Below are positions 34,608 to 46,245 of a stretch of 64,000 nucleotides of DNA, in pieces; the first letter of the stretch is position 1; each line of letters begins with the position of its first letter. The position numbers and the translations under genes were made by a program. The notes beneath the pieces are model-generated. The model saw nothing but the letters and a program-made list of their open reading frames with translations. It searched no databases and was not told the DNA's origin. The DNA is from Leptodontidium sp. MPI-SDFR-AT-0119 (lineage: Eukaryota > Ascomycota > Leotiomycetes > Helotiales > Leptodontidiaceae): contig JAHLEZ010000045.1 in NCBI GenBank assembly GCA_020726505.1, forward strand, positions 124,001 through 188,000, written 5' to 3'.

Positions 34608-36145
34608 CTACTTCAACCCCCCACTAATCAACAAACTCTGCCCCGTCATAAACCCCGTCTCGGCAAGCATAGTAACCACATTCGCCACCTCCCCTGGCTC
34701 ACCCAACCTCCCCATCGGAATCGTGCCCACCCCGCCGGGGATCACGTCCGGGCTACTGATCATTCCAGTATCGCCTATCAGGGCGGGCGCGACGTCGTTC
34801 ACGGAGATGTTGTATTTCGTTAGGTGCGAGGAGAGGTTGCGCATCATGGATGTTAGACCGCCTTTTGATGCTGCATAATCTGTTGGGACGGGAGAGCGGT
34901 GTTAGTGTGGGGATGAGTACTAACTGGATTGGATTGGATTGGGATTGGAGCGGGGAGTGGGGAATGGGGAATGGGGAATGAGTTTGGTGCGTTGGGGGTT
35001 GGAAGGGATGGGTAGGGTAGGGTAGGGTAGGAAGGGAAGGGAAGGGGAGGACAAAGGGAAAGGGGAAGAGACGCACGACATCCATTTATCCCACCGCCCT
35101 GCGCGGCGATAGAGGACATGAAGATGATCCGACCCCAGTTCTGGGCTTTCATCCCTTCGATTACACCTTTTACTAGTACGAATGAGGCGCGGAGGTTTAC
35201 GTTCAGGGTGTGTTCGAATTCGGTGAGAGGGATGTCCCTTTATTTTATAGTAAAGTGTTAGAATTAGCTTGATCTTCTTTTGGAAGAGGGTATGTAGAGA
35301 TTCGATATCTCGTTTTGCTTGGAATAGACGAGGGATTTGGAAACCGGGTTCTTGTATCTATGTTATATGTGCGTTTCTTTTGGGACCGGGTGAGGAAAGT
35401 GAGGGGAGGACAGGGGGGGAGGGAGGAAGGTGAGATGGGATGGACAGTACCAGATATCAACGATTCTTTTTCCGTATCCTGCGTTACTGACTAACACATC
35501 GACGACTTTGCCGTTGTGCTGTTCTTCTATCTCTTTAAACATCTTCCTATGAGATTTAGTAGATTAGCATAAGTGTTTCCCCCCAAACAAAACCTCTCTC
35601 TCCTCCTTCTATTCTTAATCCTCTTTCCTCAAAAAGACCCAGGTCAACGAAATCCAAAATCTCAGATATCCAATAACCAAACCCTCATCTCCTTCCTTTC
35701 TTCCAAAGAAGAATAAGAAGGAATACCGATAGGGAGAAAGAAAATAGTACACTCACCCCATCTCATCCACAACACCAACATCTACTTGATGGATAGTAAT
35801 CCTCAACTCCTCTGCCTTAATAGCGGCGGGTGAAGAAGATAAAGACGCACGGATGGACTGTACGATAGCTTGCATGCCCTCTAGGTTCTTGGAGTACGTT
35901 AGTGCGAGGTGCATTCCTCTTGCTGCGAGGGAGTGTGCGCATGCTGCTCCGATGCTGGGAGGGGAGGGTGTTAGTTACGTAGGTAGGTGGGTGGTTATGA
36001 GGCTGAGATGGGGGGATGAGAGGGGAGGGAGAGGGTGTAAGGGGAGGTGAGAGATGGGAGGAGGAGGGAAAGGGAGGGAGGAAATGTACCCGCTTGATGC
36101 CCCTGTTATGAGTGCCAGGCGGCCGGAGAGGTTGTTATCTGCCAT
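34608..36145 (-). CDS. Short-chain dehydrogenase, 3-oxoacyl-reductase-like
   Basis: Classical SDR, 260 aa, five exons: 36145-36090, 35954-35757, 35546-35451, 35237-35077 and 34879-34608, all in frame. Motifs: RLALITGASSGIGAACAHS (cofactor), DVLVSNAGYG (NAG), VNLRASFVLVKG, the catalytic Ser in IIFMSSIAAQGG, the catalytic Tyr and Lys in YAASKGGL, and PMGRLGEPGEVAN with a C-terminal GQSLLISGGLK, as in FabG-type 3-oxoacyl-[acyl carrier protein] reductases and sugar dehydrogenases. No targeting sequence is obvious. The catalytic set is complete. Intron 4 (35076-34880, 197 nt) is unusually long and full of short G-rich repeats; introns 1 and 3 are also repeat-rich. Confidence 0.92.
34920..35060. 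repeat. G-rich repeat cluster inside an SDR intron
   Basis: Plus strand carries GGATTG, GGGGAATG and GGGTA units in series, within the fourth intron of the minus-strand SDR gene. Confidence 0.7.
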
Positions 36146-36699
36146 TGTCTGTGTGGTTTTGATTCCTTTCGGGCTATAGTAAAGAGAAATGTATAGTTTT
36201 TTTGTGGTTGGACTGTTGTCATACAGAGAAGAGTGTAAGTGGGGTGTGGGAGTGGGAGTGCGGGGTTAAGAGTGACCCCGCGGATACCGCAGAGAATAGT
36301 GAAGGCGATTTATGTGGAGCAACAATTTTTCAGATTATTACTGTTTTTGTTTTTTCTCTTGTTTATCTCGCTTCAATGTTTTAATAACTTGTATTCCTAA
36401 CAGAATTGACATTTTCCCCATGTCAGTGTTCTCTCGTCTAGTAATGTAGTACAATAGTCGTAAGCTTGCTCTCCTGGCCCGATCTTTCTCTTGACTTAGC
36501 TTCAACTTGGTCACTTAATTATATGGAGCACTTTGCCTTCCATGAGCAGAACCGCTTACTTGTGTGCCTGATTTTGTCGAATAACGTTACGTTGTCATAT
36601 GAATTGAGTTCTCTCATTTGCACATCATGGAGTCGATGATGTTCTCTTGCTAAGTTTAAGACGAGATTTAGGGAACTTGATGAGCACAAACCGCTTGTC
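36146..36699. other. Intergenic
   Basis: Promoter side of the SDR gene and the 3' side of the ruined HET gene. AT-richer than its surroundings; no feature recognised. Confidence 0.5.
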
Positions 36700-38480
36700 T
36701 TAGACTAGCTCGAAAATCTCAATTTTATCTCCCTTGTTCTGCATTCCTTCTCCAGTCATATATCCAGGCAAATAGCACTCTCTAATAAACTCCACCCGCC
36801 TACTAACCTTCCCGCTAAGAGTCGAGACCATCTGTTTTCTTAATCGTATCACATAAGGTACATCTCCTCCAAGTAAAACAACAACCAAAATCTCCCTCTC
36901 GGGCTGCACTAGGACATAACCCGGTCCCACCACTCGACAAAGTGAGGAAACAATTAGGGTGACATTCCACCGCTCCTCTAGATTGAGAAGCGTAATCGTG
37001 ATGTGCATAAAAATGATCGTACATAAGGTCGATAGAGGGTTCGCGGAGATCTAATATCGTGCCAAAACTTCCTTGAGCGCCGGACGTGAATATGCCGCGG
37101 TGGTTGATGGGATCGAATAGTTTCACGTAGGTTTTGCGATGTTCGAAGAGATTGTCTTCGGTGTTGAAGTAGGGGAAGAGATTGATGTGTTCGATGCTAC
37201 CGATTAGAACCCCTTTTAGGAGAAGAGTTAAGGGATTGGGGTTTCGTTGCAAAAGGGCGATATCTGGCTTGGTGTGTCGATGGCGGCAGGCCTAGACTTG
37301 CTCGTCCCCAGGCGCTCCGACTGTCGTGTCAGAGTGTCCAGCTGGGTCGTGGAGTACTTTTGAGGGGTGTGGGAACAGGAGAGAGCTTTTGCCATGTCCG
37401 ACCGACTGAACAGTGTACTGCAGAAAGGATCCGCAAGGACTGCCTAGATGATATCCACTAACGAGTAAAGTCACAGAAGACAGTAGAGACGTCCTTTTCA
37501 TAGTCTGGTCGTAATACAGAATCATTGGACTGCTCGGCGAGGTTGAGGAGGGCAAACAATTTATCGCGAGGGTCTGATGCATCCAAGTCTAAACCAGCCA
37601 CAACAATGTCGAGGATGTCTGCCGCTGGTTTCTAAGGAGCGTACCCGAATCCCCTTTGATCGCTTGACCGGGTGAACGCAAAGAGGTCCGAAAATAGCGC
37701 TGGCATGACTCTCACGTTCAACGGGCTAGGCATCATCATAAAGCGATTGTTGGGCGCGCTGGCCTACAAGGTAACGAACTAAGAAGTAGTCTGTTCGCCG
37801 CAAATAATAACAACTTTAGTGGCGTTTAACACTTCCCGCAATACCTAAATTCGTTGAAACCATGAGAAATCAAAAAGCGTAGAGGCTCCGGCGCTGTTCT
37901 GAGTAATCTCATTCATGACTTCCTCGGTGGTGAGAGGTAGGTCACTTGTCGTACCTTGTTTCCAAGTTGGCCCCCACTACCCAGAAAGCTCTCGTACGAA
38001 GTTCCGGGGAGTTGTGACAGCTCAAATAACCCCCGTAACTTATATTTTTCAAACTAGCCAGCATATTTCGTAGGTTCGCCTAGCCAGACAATAACTTTTG
38101 AAGCCTTGGCATAGACATTGCCCATTATCTGCACTTGCCAAGCACGTTCTTTCGGGTCCTACTGATTAATACAAATGGTATCTACCCAGAGGATTCTTGT
38201 CTTATCATGCTGGTGCCGCAGTCGCTTCAAAGCAGAGTAGAGGTTTGAAGTGACCTCGAATTGCTATCCTAATAGCTAGATAGAGTCTGTACTACCCGTA
38301 TTCCCCCAGTAGTAGGAAAGAGCTTCATATCCAGCGTGTTCCTCGGAGCATAAATCTGTGAGGTTTAACTCGCAGCATATCGGATTGTCTACTAGCCTAG
38401 GTAATAACTTGAGGATCCGAATTTGTTTCTGCGATTCCTCGAGTGGCCTGTAGAGTGTCTAAGTAAAAGCCGCCGAGGGA
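36700..38480 (-). pseudogene. Ruined HET-domain gene
   Basis: HET-domain proteins act in fungal self/non-self recognition (vegetative incompatibility). Reading the minus strand downwards, the domain landmarks appear in the proper order: IRILKLLPRLVDNP, YEALSYYWG (38.33-38.30 kb), ALKRLRHQHDKTRI with LWVDTICINQ (about 38.16-38.22 kb), VYAKASKVIVWLGEP, SWFQRI*VLREV (about 37.85 kb), SDPRDKLFALLNLAEQSN (about 37.56 kb), and the C-terminal GYVLVQPEREILVV and ECYLPGYMTGEG near 36.75-36.9 kb. It carries many stops, for example TAG at 38,159-38,161 and TAG in place of a conserved Trp codon at 37,845-37,847, plus frame changes. The family is certain; the protein cannot be made. Several stops fit C-to-T changes at CpA. 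Confidence 0.88.
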
Positions 38481-40192
38481 GCTTGGATTGATAAAGCAAT
38501 AGACGGATCTGCTACTTTGACGCCCACTACCTCGATCTCGGCATTGAAGACGTAATTTCGCTAGGCTTGGTAATGAGCCTTAGGTACGATGCGGATCGTG
38601 TCATTGGCCTAGATATTGCAGATAGCGAGGGCGATGCCACGTCCGGAACTTTCATCCGACCAAATGCTAACATGAGTGAAAGGTTCGATCCGGGCATGTC
38701 TATTGCTCTGGAAGCGCCAACGCGAGCGATCATGTCCTTCGGGAGTTACAACAGCAGCATCGAAGAAACTGAAGCATTCGTTGTAAGTTCCACCATGCTG
38801 ACTCTCTTCATGGCTGAAACCTTAGTCAATGTTGTTTTGAATGTGATTTTTTTCACGTTTGAAAAGTTAGAAGGGATGGTCACTTGGATGTAGGCTTGCT
38901 CATTGCATCCAGAACAAACTGTGATGGGCGTTGACCTCGTCGCAGTGTCTGTAAGCAATTAGAGAGCGATATCACCCATTGCAACTCGCGTGCGTGAATT
39001 GATAGGTAGGGCAAAACAAACTTGGTAGTGCACTATACTTACTATCCACGTTTCTCTGGCTGAAAGTAGTTGTACTTATACACTAGGAATGAAATCAGAA
39101 TATCACAGAACGATGCTGTGCCGCTGATTTTATTGTCAATAGTGGCGTGGTGCAGTACATATCACGTGTCTCACTCTCAATCAAAAGCCCCTAAACCTCA
39201 TTCGCTTAAGCGTAAATTTATGCATGTTAGCCAAGCTGTCCACCTCACTCTCGGAGATTTTCTCTCCTCCTCTCATCCCCGACTGAAACAATCCCATCCT
39301 CACGAGTCACAACTCAGCAATTCAAGATTTGCATCCCTGATATCCATCCATCTCCTCCTGTATCTCTTCTGGCAAGATTTGAGGACCAAGACTCCAAGAG
39401 AAAGAGATTAGATGGCGTGATGCTTGTTCGCTTCTCTTTATTTACCCTCCCGCCTTGTCTATTTAGCTTTGCTCGGCGGGTTCATATGTTCGTGTGTGCG
39501 TGCTTTTGGGGTTGACCTGACGTCTTGTACACCATATTAGCGAAGAGGGGTTGTTTATTTTGTTTTCTGGGTTTTCTTGTTGTTGACTGCGAGGGTTTCT
39601 CAAATGCTGATTGATCGCTCCCCTCCTCCAAAACGGGGGGTGGTAAGAAAACCCCTCATTTCAAAGCTGTAAATGCTGATTACTACGCGTATGTTTTGAC
39701 GCGTTCTTTCCTTCAGCGGGTGAACCGGATTCTGTACCTCTTCCCACCTATCCAAAAGTGTGGTAGTTGGGACTCGGAAATCGCATTCTCCAACCGCAGG
39801 CAAGGCTCAGACCTGTTTCATATCACTCTTTGGTATCCTGACTACCGAAATCAGCCCATCTCTGATTTGCTGTTTCTATCAGAAGGGCGCTTTTTGCAGC
39901 TCTGCCGTTACCACGAACTTCCCTTCTCCACAAATATGGCTCCATCAAACGGACTGCCAAGCCGCATGAGTTTCTTGAAACAGTTCAGCTGGTCCGCTCT
40001 CTAGCCACACTTGTCTGCTTCTCGCCATTTTGTGGGAATGGCTATGTTACTTGCAGCCCCATTCGCAACTTCACGGCTGGACTTGGCACTATAAGAAATC
40101 CCTCCGTTAATCTATCCGTGGCACTTCGTTGCCCAGACCCTGTAGTCGAGCTTACAACCTCATAGCAATCTGGCAAGTGCCCGAGGGAGGCG
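38481..40192. other. Intergenic, possible upstream remnant
   Basis: 38.5-38.95 kb is open on both strands over about 70-110 codons and may include the lost 5' part of the HET gene, but I recognise no motif. The rest is upstream DNA of the pectin lyase. Confidence 0.4.
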
Positions 40193-40197
40193 CTTTC

Positions 40198-40206
40198 ATA
40201 TATAAG
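40198..40206 (+). promoter_or_regulatory. TATA-like box of the pectin lyase gene
   Basis: ATATATAAG about 100 bp before the pectin lyase ATG, followed by a C/T-rich leader. Confidence 0.45.
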
Positions 40207-40301
40207 TACGCCTCTCGGCGCCATGGCTTCCTTTTGAGATCTTCACCCTCACCTTCACATTCATTTTTGCTTTATTTAACCTTCAGTCACTCGTTTCGAT
40301 C

Positions 40302-41493
40302 ATGAAGTCCGCTACTTTTGTTCTCGCCTCTTTGGCAGCATTCGCTGGTAGATGTGCTGCCGCTGGCGTTACTGGATCCGCTCCAGGGTTTGCTAAAGGA
40401 ACCACTGGCGGTGGATCTGCCGTGGGTGCCTACCCTAAAGATATTGCGCAGTTAAAGACTTGGCTTACCGACTCTACTCCTCGTGTCATTCTCATCAACA
40501 AGGAGTAAGACCACCTCCCGACAGCCCTTAAGTTCGGAGTCTAACGTATGTTCTAGGTACAACTTCATCGGTTCGGAGGGAAAAGTCACAGAGGCCGGTT
40601 GCCGTCCTGCTTCTAACAAGTGCCCCGGTGCTGGAGGACAAGATGCCATCAACGGCGCCTCGTGGTGCACTAACGGAAATGCTGGTGCAGGCGTGAAGTC
40701 CATCTCTGTCACATACGACAAGGCTGGAATCTCTCCCATCAACCTTGGATCAAACAAGTCGATTGTTGGTGTCGGTGCCAATGCTGTGATCAGAGGAAAG
40801 GGTCTCAGAATTGCCAATGGAGCCAAGAACATCATCATCCAGAACGTCCACATTACCGAGCTCAACCCACAATACATCTGGGGAGGAGATGCCATCACCC
40901 TCGCCGGAACTGATCTCGTCTGGATCGATCACGTCAAGACCTCCCTCATCGGCCGTCAACATCTCGTCACCGGTGGCTCAGCCTCCAACCGTGTCGCCGT
41001 AACTAACAACGAGTTCGATGGATCAACCTCCTGGTCCGCTACCTGCGACAACCACCACTACTGGGCCATCTACTTCACAGGTTCCAACGATCTCGTCACA
41101 TTCTCTGGAAACTACATCCACCACACCTCCGGCCGCTCCCCAAAGATGACCAGCGGCACGCTCCTCCACGCCGTCAACAACTACTGGTACGCCAACTCCG
41201 GCCACGCTTTCGACATCGGTTCCGGCGCCCAGGTCGTCGCTGAGGGCAATGCTTTCTACAACGTCAAGACCCCTCTCCTCGCCAACGCTGGCAAGCTCTT
41301 CGCTCCTGCTGCTACCAGCTCCGCATGCAAGAACTACCTCGGCCACAACTGCGAGCGTAACTCCCTTGGTTCCAGCGGCGCCTTCCCCGGTACCGATACC
41401 AGCATGCTCTCTCTTTTCAGCGGCAAGAATGTCATTGGTGCTACCGCCCCAAGAACCAACCAGGCTACTACTGCTGGTGTTGGAAAGATCTAG
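40302..41493 (+). CDS. Secreted pectin lyase (polysaccharide lyase family 1)
   Basis: Cleaves highly methylated pectin by beta-elimination outside the cell; 379 aa in exons 40302-40504 and 40557-41493 (in frame at NKE|YNFIG). It has a signal peptide (TFVLASLAAFAGRCAAA), then GVTGSAPGFAKGTTGGG, the usual start of mature fungal pectin lyases. Core marks: SIVGVGANAVIRGKGL, NIIIQNVHITELNPQYIWGG, LVWIDHVKTSLIGRQH with the conserved Asp, and SGRSPKMTSGTLLHAVNNYW with the catalytic Arg in SGRSPK. No Ca-binding Asp cluster of pectate lyases is evident in WIDHVKTSLIGRQH, which favours pectin over pectate lyase. A short low-similarity tail follows NVIGATAPRTN. A plant-wall-degrading enzyme, in keeping with a plant-associated fungus. 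Confidence 0.95.
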
Positions 41494-43844
41494 GCGTGGA
41501 TCTAGATTTGGATTTGGATTGATTTGGACTTGATTTCCTGACGAGGAAATCAGTCTGAGGACGGCTGGGGATGGGTCGGGATGGGAGACAGGGGAGAAGA
41601 TGGTGGTGGATGATTCACACATACCCTGATGTCGGGTATTTCTTCTTGTAGATTACTTTACTTTATGGCGTCGTCAGCCGAGCCTTTCTACTGTTTATAT
41701 TTCAATTATTGAAACTAGAGCTTCGCATACATACTACACTGTCACACTCTAGTTCTTGTCCCATGTACTTTATTGGTATCGCGATGTGTCCAAAACGCAC
41801 TTTCCATCCAAAAATTTCAGGTATAAATATGGTCGCATCTGCAGGTCAGCACTCCGGCAACTTCGGCTGAACACAAGCGACGAGATTAGATGAGCACTGT
41901 CCTGCGCCATCCTGCTTCCACACCAACTATATGTGCTTCTGCCTCTAGATATTAGCAGGGTGTACTCATACCCAATTAACTCTCAAGTCTCCTCGACAAG
42001 GAAACTGTACTCTTGTGTCAGCTTGGCCATCGTCAACATGGAGATTGACAACAATGAAACGGACTGGACAACAACATCTGCCCGGCACTTCCACTTCAGA
42101 GCTCTTTAGAAAGACAGACAGAGCATGTCACAAAGCTGTTGAGCACTTTCTCCTCTGAGATTTGAGAGCGATTCAGGGGATTTGGTTTTATTGTGAAGGA
42201 TGTACAACTTTCTCGAGAAGAAGAGAGCAATGAATGCTCCTTGAACACTTTTTCATACCTCACATTCCAACTGTTGATGCTCTTGCCTTCGTATTCATAG
42301 GTGGCTTTGGTGGGTGAAAATTATTCGAATTCGAAGAAGTGTGTGTATGGAAAAGTAGGTTGGAAGGATTGCTTTTGAGGGGACGATTCACTCGGTTGAT
42401 GAACATGTGAAATATCTACTGGGGTGTGACAAAGAGCTTTTCAGTGAATCATCTGTTCGCCTCTGTAAAGCCAACAGGTTGATGGATTGAGTTTGCACTA
42501 GGCTGAGAGATAAATACCGCCCCAGAAGACTGAATACACACCTCATCCCGTGCGAGCTTCAGTTCGCATTCGACTCATGTGATTTGGTGACAGTATCATG
42601 CATTCATATGGCTATTGAAGTCAAAAGGCTTTTGCGTACAGTACAGAACTCATCAACGGAGAAAGTCTACGCTGTCAGACATCATATAGGAGCTAGATCA
42701 GAACTGAGAATAGCAGGTCACTGTACAGTGTAGGAACGACGATGACAACAACAAAAGTGATTGGCAGCAGATTCTCACTAGGGGTTCTGGAAATCGCAAT
42801 TCGCAAAGTCTTAAGAACTGCGTTGTTTTTCGCCAACATCACACCACAATCTAGCCACGTAGAAATTAGAAATGAGACTACGAAATCTACAGAACCGTTC
42901 AGGGCGTGATCTATTTACTGCTAAGCGTATCATCAAAAGCCTATCTTTATACTCTGGGCTTCAGGGATCAAAACCGTGGGCTTGACTAACGCTTTATCCT
43001 CTTATAATAGTTTTGGCCGCAATTTATTCGCCAAAGATTCTGCTACAGGAGATAATCGGCAGTCGACTAGTAAAGGTCTTTTGTGGATGTGGACTGTGAG
43101 TCCAGGTTCAGATGACTTTCCATAAAGTCATTGTGTCGGGAGTCTAGATGACTTTGAGAGGATATTAAATCCATGAAAGTTACGGAGGTAGACGCCAACC
43201 GCATGAAACCCTCCAAGGAATCTGTGGTACTTATGTTTGGACCTTCCCTTCTCACTTGACTTGGTACTTTGTAAAAGTTATTTGGACTATTGCGGAATAA
43301 TTGGAAGTTAGTATAAAATTTGTAGGGGAAGAATCCTGTGTAGTCTCTCGTTGAGAAAGAAAGGTGAAGACGGGGGTGGACGGTGATGACATACATGACA
43401 ACCACTCTGCGAATGACAGTGTATGGGTACTATTGAAGAGGAATGAAGTAGATTAATATTGTGCAATGAATTACATAGAATGACCTACACCGTTTCGTCA
43501 AAGGTCTTTGGGGCAGAGGTGGTACGTTCTGGCTTCCCAAGTTTTGTTCAAGGGGTGTAAAGAGTGAAGATGGAGGATTGATGCGGGATCTTAAGACTTG
43601 TGAGATGCATGGTTTCCTTACAACCGTAGGGATTAAATTCTTGACTACTCTTCTTCAGTTTGGAATGTTGAAAGTTCCGTGACGGAGTTGGGTAGGTCTG
43701 AAGCGCAGAGATTTTGGAAGGCGTGGCTGGTTGAGAGAAGGAGTGTTTGAAGCACTATCAGGATTTTTCATACACTTCACTTCACTTCGGTACTGAAAGG
43801 CAAAGAAATTGTGGAATCGCTCTGTGACATTGCATTTGATGGCA
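41494..43844. other. Long intergenic region
   Basis: About 2.3 kb between the pectin lyase and the fold-back element. No coding, tRNA or repeat signal that I can support. Confidence 0.5.
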
Positions 43845-43846
43845 TA

Positions 43847-43904
43847 ACGTCCCACCCCACCCTTTGGCCCACCCCTACCTTTGGCCCACCCTTTTACACC
43901 AAAA
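43847..43904 (+). repeat. Left terminal inverted repeat
   Basis: 58 bp, GC-rich compared with the AT-rich interior; identical to the reverse complement of 44579-44636. Confidence 0.9.
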
Positions 43905-44578
43905 ACAGCGATTTTGATGTATTAATATCTTTATAACTAATTGATGAAAATTTATAATTTTTTTATATTCGTACTTATTAGCTCTTCTTAACTGACTTTG
44001 CAAAGACAAATGTAATTTGAATTATGAATTATTACGTAATATTAGATTTAAGTTTTTACATACAAAAATCACTAAAAATCACTTACTAATAACTTCCTTA
44101 ATAATTAATATAATTTCATAAAACTTGAAATACATAAAGACTGTATACAAGTCTTGGAGTTTTAAGGATTTTGAAGTAGTTGTATTAGTAGTTGTGTTTT
44201 AATTAAGTAATTAATTTCTCTCATACAAATTATTTGTATGGTGCTTTATATTTTACTTAATTATAACATTATTATTAATAGAATTAACTTGAAACTCAGA
44301 AATCTTGAAACCTTATATAAAATACACTTTAATTATAAGTTTCAAGTTTTTATATTAATAATTGTGGAAGTTATTAGAAAAATAAGAAAAATAATTTTTA
44401 CACCAAATTTGTATGAGAGAAATTTCTTAGACTTTAAATACTTAGCTTATAATATTACGTAATATGAAATAAACATAACTGTAAAATATAAAGGATCTTA
44501 TAAAAAATATTATAAATCTTTAGTTTTAGCTTATTCTATTAACAAATAATAAAAATATTAATTGTTAAAAGTGGTGAG

Positions 44579-44636
44579 TTTTGGTGTAAAAGGGTGGGCC
44601 AAAGGTAGGGGTGGGCCAAAGGGTGGGGTGGGACGT
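44579..44636 (-). repeat. Right terminal inverted repeat
   Basis: 58 bp; perfect inverted copy of the left end, followed by the TA duplication. Confidence 0.9.
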
Positions 44637-44779
44637 TAGTCTGTTTGTTCTACTCTACACCCAAAGCAAAAACCTTATTCTCGACCAAGTTCAGGTCATG
44701 TACCAAGGAACATTCATCCAACCGCAAGATCATAAGCATGCGTTAGAAACAAGGGGTAGTACTTATGCATATCTCCCCA

Positions 44780-45802
44780 CTAATCATCGCAAGCCCTTTC
44801 TGTTGTATGAATGTGGAAGTAGCACTCTCCAAAGCCTCTACGATTATCTCCGCCGCGTTTCCGAGGATCCGATTCAATATCCATCGGGGTTCCGTAGCTC
44901 TTGCAGTGAGAGACTTCACGCTGGTAGTTCAGGCAAGCAAGGTGGAGTTCGGGGATGTTGACTTGGATATCCTGCAGGCTTTCGGTTGTCACGGTCTCTG
45001 ATTTGAAGAGGGCGAACGTCATGAGAGCTGCGCAGAACTTTCGGATAGGAGCTTCCTTGGTAGAGGTGGTGCTGTCGAAGATCCGCTCCATGGTCTCTTG
45101 AGATAAATGGAGTTGGCGCTGTGTGGCCATTTTGTCTTGGAGGGCGTCCATGACGTTGTTCTTGAGGCGGTTGGCGCATCGGTATCGGTCGGCGAAGATG
45201 TATAATCCTACCAACTCGCTGACAGTTCTGGCTTGGAGGCCTTTGACGTTGAAGTTGGGGTAGGAGTATGCGACGAAGTCTTGGACAATCTGTTGTCAAC
45301 AAGGTCAGCTTTCCTTTCAAAGTCACAGGATGTGGAAGGGTTGATTGGAGGGAGGAGGGAGCATACCAAAGGATCATCCTCGTCCAACGTCATGACACCA
45401 GTCTTTACTTCCTCGAACTCACTGCAGAAAGCTGCATTCATCGCCACGGACGCCTTGCAGATGAAAGACTTGTGGATGCTGAATTCCTTGCTCTCCTTGC
45501 CAACAATCAGCTTCACAAATTCGGTACCTACGTCCCTCTTATATGTCAGCAACAATACATCAAAAGGCGTACGATCGAAAGACTTACTCCCATTTCGGTT
45601 CTTCATCTTTTGGTTTTTGGGGGGTTTTGGAAGCTACTTTGTCGGGTTCTTCCTTACTCTCAGAAGATTCAGGTCCGTGTACGAGGGAATCCCGCGGTGC
45701 CGCCTTGTGTTTTCTCGGATGTTGATTGAACCTAAGTAAAGAGGATGAATACCTCATCGGGTCCAAGGTCCTGTGAACAGGTCTGGGGGTTGGTGGTGCC
45801 AT
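44780..45802 (-). CDS. BTB/POZ domain protein
   Basis: 297 aa in exons 45802-45588, 45535-45367 and 45289-44780; both joins keep frame (KWE|DVGTEFVK; DDPL|IVQDF). After a Pro/Lys-rich leader, the BTB fold is visible: VKLIVGKESKEFSIHKSFIC (the typical 'hold it, it must not be exceeded' strand-helix), KASVAMNAAFCSEFEE, GVMTLDEDDPLIVQDFVAYSY and ELVGLYIFADRYRC with the following helix. Fungal proteins of this kind are common, usually with no other domain; they may act as Cullin-3 adaptors or in other protein contacts. The partner is unknown. The C-terminal ~60 residues have no recognised domain. Its 3' end is only about 140 bp from the fold-back element. Confidence 0.87.
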
Positions 45803-46245
45803 TTGGTTGCGAGTATGGAATGAATTCGAGAGGGAATTGAAAGTCAAAGATCAGGGCGGTTGGCTTTCGCGCTAGTCTCGCTTTTAGAATGGCGGACGAT
45901 GTCAACAACGCGTTCACCTTTAGTCACGAGGACTCACGATTAAGGAGATAAGACAGAATTGCATTAATGGCCTGTTTATCTGGCGTAGTCTTCATTTACA
46001 CGCCTGATGGGTTATTGAAAAGGGTTTCTGTGCTATTTTTCACCTCTATGAAAGGTTAGTTGATCAGAAGGCCTGGAATTCTCGGTGATAGGGAAATATC
46101 TGCTTCTATTTGATCAAAATCCAATGCTATACGCTATACTCTCTTTGAAGTTCAACGCTATAAGACTAAGGCAAGTAATATCAGCTCAACGTAAAGGTAC
46201 CGTCATCAAGAAATCAACATATCCATCCCTTTCCACTTAACAACC
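45803..46245. other. Short intergenic
   Basis: Upstream of the BTB gene and downstream of the acidic-protein gene. Nothing seen. Confidence 0.5.

Larger units (their letters stand above)
43847..44636. mobile_element. Fold-back/MITE-like DNA element with 58-bp TIRs and TA duplication
   Basis: The ends 43847-43904 and 44579-44636 are perfect inverted copies (58 bp), beginning ACGTCCCACCCCACCC and ending ACACCAAAA. TA flanks both sides (43845-43846; 44637-44638), as for Tc1/mariner-type insertion. Each TIR holds two copies of CCTTTGGCCCACCC. The interior is very AT-rich and itself roughly palindromic: 44031-44043 pairs with 44451-44463, 44087-44097 with 44366-44376, 44104-44113 with 44350-44359, 44121-44130 with 44340-44349, and 44222-44240 is a hairpin near the centre. 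There is no transposase; the 74-codon ORF at 44238-44462 looks meaningless. Probably a non-autonomous element. Confidence 0.88.

Noticed and set aside
38675..38700. GGTTCGATCC-like sequence resembling a tRNA T-arm
   Set aside because: No matching acceptor stem or anticodon arm could be placed around it.
44238..44462. 74-aa ORF inside the fold-back element
   Set aside because: AT-rich chance frame across a palindromic region; no transposase motif.
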